Below are positions 49,062 to 53,225 of a stretch of DNA of 53,225 nt, one piece after another. The notes under the pieces were generated by a model, which was not told where the DNA came from, did not search any database, and saw nothing but the letters and a program-made list of their open reading frames with translations. The position numbers and the translations under genes are program-made. Location: NCBI GenBank assembly GCA_034104265.1, contig JAXEEE010000019.1:1-53225 (forward strand). The letters run 5' to 3'. Every line of letters starts with the position of its first letter. The first letter of the stretch is position 1. The stretch is from UBA11524 sp034104265 (GTDB taxonomy: Bacteria > Bacillota > Clostridia > Christensenellales > Aristaeellaceae).

Positions 49062-50021
49062 TTACTCCGCGCTCCCTTCTGCCGGCACGGCGGTGACAAA
49101 GTACAGGATATCGCCGATGGAACGCACCTTGCCGGTGGACAGCGAATTGATCTTCTCATTGTTCAGCACCACCGTGGAGGAGGAGCCGCCGTCCAGGTTG
49201 AAGGCCTGCTGCGCCCCCAGGTCGTGGCACAGCTGGGCGAACTCAGGCATGGTCAGGCCCGTGGAGCCCTTGTTTTCCGGGCCCTCGGTGGCGATGATCA
49301 GGTAGCTGAGGGAGCCCATCTGGCAGATGGCCAGGCGCTGGGTCCGCTTCTGCGGGGTGCATTCCTTGAGGATGCCGGGGCCGGTGGCGGTGAAGTCCTC
49401 CTGCATCACCCCGTCGATGACCAGCGCAGGGCCGAACACCATCAGCTGCACGATGTTCCCCTCGAAGGCTTCCACCGCCTCCTGGGTGTTGGTAGGCAGG
49501 ATGGTGAAGTCGCCCTTGTCGTCAATGATGAGGGAGTGGTACAGGTCGGTGTAGTTCTGCCGCAGCACCTGACCGTTGCGGACGATGTAGCCCTCCTTGC
49601 GGTGGACGAAGTAATCGCCGTTGATGGCCACCACGGCCTTTTCCCGCTTGGCGATCACCGCCGCCCGGGCGATGGACTTGGAGGGATAGGGCTTGTAGGA
49701 GGCGGTGCGCATCTGCGTCGCGTCCGCCGCCTGCACCCAGGTCAGCTGGATGGTGGTGTTGCAGGCGCGCATGGTCTCCACCCGCACGGACAGGGAGGGA
49801 TCCACATACCCGCCCACATCCGGCAGATAGGCGGCAGGGTCAGGCTCATAGGGCGCCTCGGCCAGGTAGTCGATGGGGGTAACGTCCTGGGCCTCCAGGA
49901 TGACGGGCGAATAGACGGGCAGCTCCTCGCCAATGGCCAGGGGCGTCGCCGAGGGAACCAGCAGCGTCAGCAGCGCCAGCAGCGCCGCCACCGCCAGAAT
50001 ACGGATCAGGGTCTTGCCCAC
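49062..50021 (-). CDS. Exported phosphodiester glycosidase (NAGPA) family protein
   Basis: A 319-residue protein with an N-terminal hydrophobic signal segment (about 4-27). The NAGPA-type domain (about 100-315) contains AVVAINGDYFV, ATEGPENKGSTGLTM and FNLDGGSSSTVVLN, which are the conserved motifs of proteins that cleave or recognise sugar phosphodiesters, often in exopolysaccharide or cell-wall metabolism. The start is set at GTG 50021, because GGAGGAGG lies 8 bases upstream; an ATG at 50039 would put this site inside the gene. Consensus promoter upstream; Lgt-like gene follows. Confidence 0.88.
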   Translation of the reverse strand: MGKTLIRILAVAALLALLTLLVPSATPLAIGEELPVYSPVILEAQDVTPIDYLAEAPYEPDPAAYLPDVGGYVDPSLSVRVETMRACNTTIQLTWVQAADATQMRTASYKPYPSKSIARAAVIAKREKAVVAINGDYFVHRKEGYIVRNGQVLRQNYTDLYHSLIIDDKGDFTILPTNTQEAVEAFEGNIVQLMVFGPALVIDGVMQEDFTATGPGILKECTPQKRTQRLAICQMGSLSYLIIATEGPENKGSTGLTMPEFAQLCHDLGAQQAFNLDGGSSSTVVLNNEKINSLSTGKVRSIGDILYFVTAVPAEGSAE

Positions 50022-50075
50022 GAGGCAGGCCTCCTCCATGCACAGCATTCTTTCTGAAAAAACAGATACCGTTTT

Positions 50076-50104
50076 ATTATACCTTCTTTCCCTGTGCTTG
50101 TCAA
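50076..50104 (-). promoter_or_regulatory. Consensus promoter of the NAGPA-Lgt-like operon
   Basis: Minus strand TTGACA (50104-50099), 17-bp spacer, TATAAT (50081-50076): a perfect match to the sigma-A consensus. Confidence 0.85.
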
Positions 50105-50132
50105 AGCCGCAGACGGCGCTTGCGGGCGATAT

Positions 50133-50297
50133 TTACACGATTCTCAAATGAAAATGGCACAGGATACGAAGCGAGTTTTTCATTCTGGTGGGCGGGAATG
50201 GAACGAGGCGTAGCAGCGCTACGGTGAGTGGAATGACCGGACGCCAGAATGGAAAAGGCGCGAGCAGACGTGTCAGGCGAATTTGAGAATCGTATAA
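50133..50297. mobile_element. MITE-like element with 17-bp terminal inverted repeats
   Basis: TTACACGATTCTCAAAT (50133-50149) and ATTTGAGAATCGTATAA (50281-50297) are inverted copies with one mismatch. The 165-bp element has internal inverted segments (CATTCTGG near 50189 and CCAGAATG near 50244) and no coding capacity. No target-site duplication is obvious. It sits between divergent promoters. Confidence 0.5.
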
Positions 50298-50360
50298 CAC
50301 CTTCGCCGGAGGAAGGCGCAGTGTTTGCGGAAAATTCACGCCTTCCGCCGCCGGGGCGCG

Positions 50361-50389
50361 TTGCAATCCGGCGCAAAATATGGTATCGT
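50361..50389 (+). promoter_or_regulatory. Promoter of the polymerase/ligase gene
   Basis: TTGCAA (50361-50366), 17-bp spacer, TATCGT (50384-50389). Confidence 0.6.
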
Positions 50390-50430
50390 GGAGCCAGCCA
50401 TTCAGCATACCTCAGGAAGGTGATGACCCC

Positions 50431-51954
50431 ATGGAGAAGACCCGCCGTCCATGTGCCTGGCCCGGCATTGTCGCCGCGGCGCTGGGTGCGATGTGGCTGG
50501 CCCTGTTCCCCCTGTGGCAGGACGGCAGCTTTTCCCGCATCACCCGGGCCAAGTGGCAGGGTATGCTGATCCTGTGCGCGGTCACGGCGGCGGCGGTCGT
50601 GGTGACGCTGGTGATCCTGGCCCTGCGGGGGGAGCTGGGGCGGAGCGTCCGCTTCCACCCTGCCCAGGCGCTGATGCTGGCCTACTTCGCCTGGGTGGCG
50701 CTGTCCGCCTTTCAGGGGGCCTACGCCCAGGCCCTCAACAGCAGCGGCCAGCGTGCGGTGCTCATGGGAGCCATCCGCCACGAGGGTCTGCTGACGCAGC
50801 TGTGCTATGGCGCCATTTTCCTGATGATGAGCCTCTTCCGCCCGAAGATGAAGTGGCTTTTGCGGGCGGTGGCGGCCTCGCTGATGATCTTCTTCACGGT
50901 GACGCTTATGCAGTACGCGGGCTTCAACCCCCTGGGGCTGTTCCCTGCCGGGCGCAGCGTGCGCACCAATTATGAATTCCAGGGTACCATCGGCAACATC
51001 GACATGATCAGCGGCTACCTGTGCCTGGCGGTGCCGCTGCTGCTCAGCGGGTTTGTGCTGCGGCGGCATGCGGATCCCATCCTTCTGCTGGCGGGGCTGT
51101 GCGGGGTGATGGATCAGCTGCTCATCGGCGTGCAGAGCGGGCTGATCGCCCTGGCGCTGGAAATGGGGCTGCTGGCGGTATTCCTGCTGACGCGCCCCCG
51201 CCGACGCTGGCGGGTGATCTTCATCTACGGCGGGGTGCTTGTGCTGACGGGGCTGCGGCTTTTGCTGGGCCTGCCCTGGCTGGAGGGCACGGCGGAGATC
51301 GCCTTTCCCTGGCAGCCCTCCGGCATGAAGCTGGGGCTGGCGGCGGCAGGCCTTGTGCTGATAGCCCTGTCGCCCCTTGTGCGCCGGCATCCCGGCAAAC
51401 CCGTCTCCGCCCGGATGACGGCCCTGCTGGCGGCGGTGTTCATCCTGGGCTGCCTGGGGATCATCGCCGTCGCGCCCCTGCAGGAGGGCAGCGGGCTGTG
51501 GGAGCTGCAGCAGATCATGCGGGGCAATCCCCAGGACAGCTACGGCTCCTACCGGCTGGGGGTATGGCGGCATACCCTGTCCATGGCCCGGGAGAACCTG
51601 CTCTTCGGCACGGGGCCGGACACCTTCCTCTACGCCCTGCGGGATCAGCTGCGCCGGGCGGGCGAGACCCTGCCGGAGACCTTCGACAATCCCCACAACG
51701 AGTACCTGGCCATCCTGAGCAACAACGGCCTGCCCGCGCTGCTGTTCTATTTGGCGGCCATGGGATCGCTGCTGGTATCCTGCCTGCGCCGCCGGGCCCC
51801 GGAGGCCATGATGCTCCTGTGCGCGGTGGGGTGCTTCCTCCTGCAGGGGATGTTCAGCTTCTCCATCTGCCTGGTGTCGCCCATGTTCTGGGCGGTGTGC
51901 GGCATGGCCAGCGCCTGGTGCGGGAAATCCCCCCGTCCGGCAGAGGCCGCATAA
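50431..51954 (+). CDS. O-antigen ligase/polymerase-like membrane protein
   Basis: A 507-residue protein with about twelve transmembrane helices. The large periplasmic-type loop and FDNPHNEYLAILSNNGLPAL near the C-terminus are the conserved Wzy_C/WaaL signature, and RLGVWRHTLSMARENLLFGTGPDTF precedes it in outline. Such proteins polymerise or ligate surface polysaccharide or wall glycans. The ATG at 50431 has CAGGAAGGTGA upstream. It is divergent from the NAGPA gene, which could act in the same surface-glycan pathway. Confidence 0.88.
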   Translation: MEKTRRPCAWPGIVAAALGAMWLALFPLWQDGSFSRITRAKWQGMLILCAVTAAAVVVTLVILALRGELGRSVRFHPAQALMLAYFAWVALSAFQGAYAQALNSSGQRAVLMGAIRHEGLLTQLCYGAIFLMMSLFRPKMKWLLRAVAASLMIFFTVTLMQYAGFNPLGLFPAGRSVRTNYEFQGTIGNIDMISGYLCLAVPLLLSGFVLRRHADPILLLAGLCGVMDQLLIGVQSGLIALALEMGLLAVFLLTRPRRRWRVIFIYGGVLVLTGLRLLLGLPWLEGTAEIAFPWQPSGMKLGLAAAGLVLIALSPLVRRHPGKPVSARMTALLAAVFILGCLGIIAVAPLQEGSGLWELQQIMRGNPQDSYGSYRLGVWRHTLSMARENLLFGTGPDTFLYALRDQLRRAGETLPETFDNPHNEYLAILSNNGLPALLFYLAAMGSLLVSCLRRRAPEAMMLLCAVGCFLLQGMFSFSICLVSPMFWAVCGMASAWCGKSPRPAEAA

Positions 51955-51965
51955 AAAGGAAAGTC

Positions 51966-51994
51966 TTGTGTTTTTCCCGCTGCAGGTCTATACT
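51966..51994 (+). promoter_or_regulatory. Promoter of the DUF975-like gene
   Basis: TTGTGT (51966-51971), 17-bp spacer, TATACT (51989-51994). Confidence 0.55.
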
Positions 51995-52037
51995 GCTCTA
52001 TTATGTATGATCCCGGAACCCCGAAAGGAGGCTGCCC

Positions 52038-52892
52038 ATGATTCCCAACGCCCTGCTGCGCTTCAAGGCCCGCAACGCCCTGAAGCCCCTACTGCCCGTG
52101 ATTCTGCTGTGCGCACTCATCGCCAATCTTCCCTCCCTGGCCACCCAGACCGTGAGCGTCCTGACCGACAGCAATCCGCTGACTTATCTGCTGTCCCAGG
52201 CCTCCACCGACGCGGAGCAGATGGCCATCCTGGGGGACGACGCCCGCCTGGCCGCCATGCTCCAGGAGTACGCCGCCGCCCCGAGCCGCCTTGTTTCCCT
52301 GGGGCTCAGCGCCCTGTCCTGGCTTTTATCCCCCGTGCTGACCCTGGGCCTGACCTGGTGCCTGCTGGAGCTTCTGCGGGGGCATGAGATCGGCGTGGGC
52401 ACGGTGTTTGCACGGCTGAACTGCTTTGGCCGCAGCATCGGGCTGAACCTGCTCACCGCGGTGAAGCTGCTGGTGTGGAGCCTCCCCGGCGCGGCGGTGA
52501 TGTTCATCGGCATGCTGCTTCTGCTGCTGACAAGCATCAGCCTGTCCCTGATGCTGTACTTTGCCGGGCTGACCCTGATGATTGTGCTGATGGTACGCGC
52601 CATGCTGCACTACACCATGGCCCCTCTCTTTCTGGCGGATGAGCCGGAGCGGGGCGTGCGGGGCTCGCTGCGCGCCAGCATCGACATGATGCGCACGCGG
52701 AAGATGGCGCTTTTCTCGCTGATGCTGTCCTTCATTCTGTGGATGATGGTTTTGTCCATGCTGACAAATCTTTTGTCCGCGATGCTGGGCACGGTGATCG
52801 CCTCGACGATCTCGATGCTGCTGCAGCTGATGCTAAGCGTCTACATGCAAACCAGCATTTGCGCGTTCTACGATGCTTACCGCACGCGCTGA
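52038..52892 (+). CDS. DUF975-like integral membrane protein
   Basis: A 284-residue protein with about six transmembrane helices. An amphipathic N-terminus (MIPNALLRFKARNAL) and the middle segment APLFLADEPERGVRGSLRASIDMMR, followed by a final pair of helices, resemble DUF975 proteins in layout. GAAAGGAGG lies before the ATG. Function unknown. A hairpin follows the stop. Confidence 0.7.
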   Translation: MIPNALLRFKARNALKPLLPVILLCALIANLPSLATQTVSVLTDSNPLTYLLSQASTDAEQMAILGDDARLAAMLQEYAAAPSRLVSLGLSALSWLLSPVLTLGLTWCLLELLRGHEIGVGTVFARLNCFGRSIGLNLLTAVKLLVWSLPGAAVMFIGMLLLLLTSISLSLMLYFAGLTLMIVLMVRAMLHYTMAPLFLADEPERGVRGSLRASIDMMRTRKMALFSLMLSFILWMMVLSMLTNLLSAMLGTVIASTISMLLQLMLSVYMQTSICAFYDAYRTR

Positions 52893-52902
52893 CGCGCGTG
52901 TC

Positions 52903-52930
52903 AAAAAAGTGGCCTGCGGGCCACTTTGTT
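52903..52930 (+). terminator. Terminator-like hairpin after the DUF975-like gene
   Basis: AAAGTGGCC (52906-52914), TGCG, GGCCACTTT (52919-52927). The T run is short (TTTGTT), and the hairpin resembles those at 24755 and 32089. Confidence 0.6.
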
Positions 52931-53026
52931 GAGTTGGGGAACGCGGCCTGCGGGCCGCGGCAAATCCGCTTGGTCGCTTCGCTCCCGGCCGGCGGATTTG
53001 TAAGGAAAGTTTTCCGCCTGCGGCGG

Positions 53027-53080
53027 AAAACGACCCGCCCCGGCGGCCGGGCCGCCGGCTACGGTTTCACTCGACGGGGG
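53027..53080 (+). repeat. 54-bp direct repeat, copy 1
   Basis: Begins AAAACGACCCGCCCCGGCGG and ends in a TCGACGGGGG-type tail; contains a GGCGG/CCGCC hairpin. A second copy lies at 53172-53225. Confidence 0.65.
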
Positions 53081-53171
53081 GGGGTGGGGCGCGGGGGGGC
53101 GCGGTAAACGCGGCGTGGTCGCCCCGCCCCGGGCGGGCGTTTTTTTACGTATTTTTTTCCGGCGGGGGCGT

Positions 53172-53225
53172 AAAACGACCCGCCCCGGCGGCAGAGCCGC
53201 CGGATACGATTACAGTCGAAGGGGG
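53172..53225 (+). repeat. 54-bp direct repeat, copy 2
   Basis: Same start as copy 1 with a few changes in the hairpin loop (CAGAG for CCGGG) and tail (TACAGTCGAA for TTCACTCGAC). It is cut by the window end, so more copies may follow. Confidence 0.65.

Larger units (their letters stand above)
52931..53225. other. Gene-free palindrome-rich end of the window
   Basis: A series of GC-rich inverted repeats follows (GCGGCCTGCGGGCCGC near 52943, TTTTCCGCCTGCGGCGGAAAA at 53010-53030). A stem with a long T run (CGCCCCGGGCGGGCG near 53124-53139, then TTTTTTT) may be a terminator. G-rich tract at 53075-53100. No protein-like frame was seen. Confidence 0.5.

Noticed and set aside
52739..53107. A coding frame reaching into the terminal repeat region
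   Set aside because: It starts inside the DUF975-like gene in another frame, has no ribosome site and runs through G-tracts and palindromes.

Overview
The window looks like a chromosomal stretch from a high-GC, anaerobic, plant-polysaccharide-using member of the Clostridia (Firmicutes), probably a gut organism. This is inferred from a recognisable Spo0A and a SpoIIIE/FtsK translocase, a split ThrE-type exporter, strong AGGAGG-type ribosome sites, 17-bp-spaced sigma-A-like promoters, a Mn2+ (yybP-ykoY) riboswitch on mntP and a pectin-degrading locus. I could not identify species or genus. No rRNA, tRNA, CRISPR array, prophage or complete insertion sequence was seen.

Layout. 1-4.5 kb: the tail of an unknown gene, an EamA-type transporter, then a two-component system (response regulator, histidine kinase, small membrane protein) whose regulator carries an in-frame stop. 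Two further small proteins lie behind a promoter that copies the architecture of the regulator's own promoter. 4.5-11 kb (minus strand): a pectin block with GH28 polygalacturonase, CE12 acetylesterase and CE8 pectin methylesterase fused to a catalytically dead SGNH domain, and next to it a GH127 arabinofuranosidase with a GNAT protein. 11.3-17 kb: a MATE exporter behind a leader hairpin, spo0A, an XRE membrane regulator, an S51-type peptidase, a 50-codon acidic ORF and a membrane-anchored protein, then a gene-free repeat stretch. 17-23.7 kb: J-domain protein, murA, an SDR, an alcohol/aldehyde dehydrogenase fusion in reversed order relative to AdhE, and deoC.

23.7-29 kb: a CAT-like acyltransferase, a hairpin-rich intergenic region, an operon of DUF3592-like protein, rlmH and a barnase-like ribonuclease, a GT2 glycosyltransferase, a split ThrE exporter with a MarR regulator. 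29-35 kb: Mrp-type Fe-S ATPase, a lipoprotein with six peptidoglycan-binding repeats, tcdA, a frameshifted gene, an Rrf2 regulator and a secreted protein. 35-42.7 kb: spoIIIE/ftsK, Mbeg1-like lipase, DUF436 protein, a Cys-rich protein, an orphan DNA methyltransferase and riboswitch-controlled mntP. 43-53 kb: an 892-residue SH3/peptidoglycan-binding protein with an L,D-transpeptidase-like end, a second frameshifted gene, tdk, a double GNAT protein, an Lgt-like protein, a NAGPA-family protein, an O-antigen-ligase-like polymerase and a DUF975-like membrane protein. The window ends in repeats.

Most promising for follow-up: the reversed ADH-ALDH fusion, the pectin esterase with a dead second esterase domain, the interrupted two-component regulator with its paired 11-bp-repeat promoters, the MATE leader terminator, and the barnase homologue without a visible inhibitor. 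Three genes carry single lesions (one stop, two +1 shifts in homopolymers), so sequence error must be excluded before calling decay.
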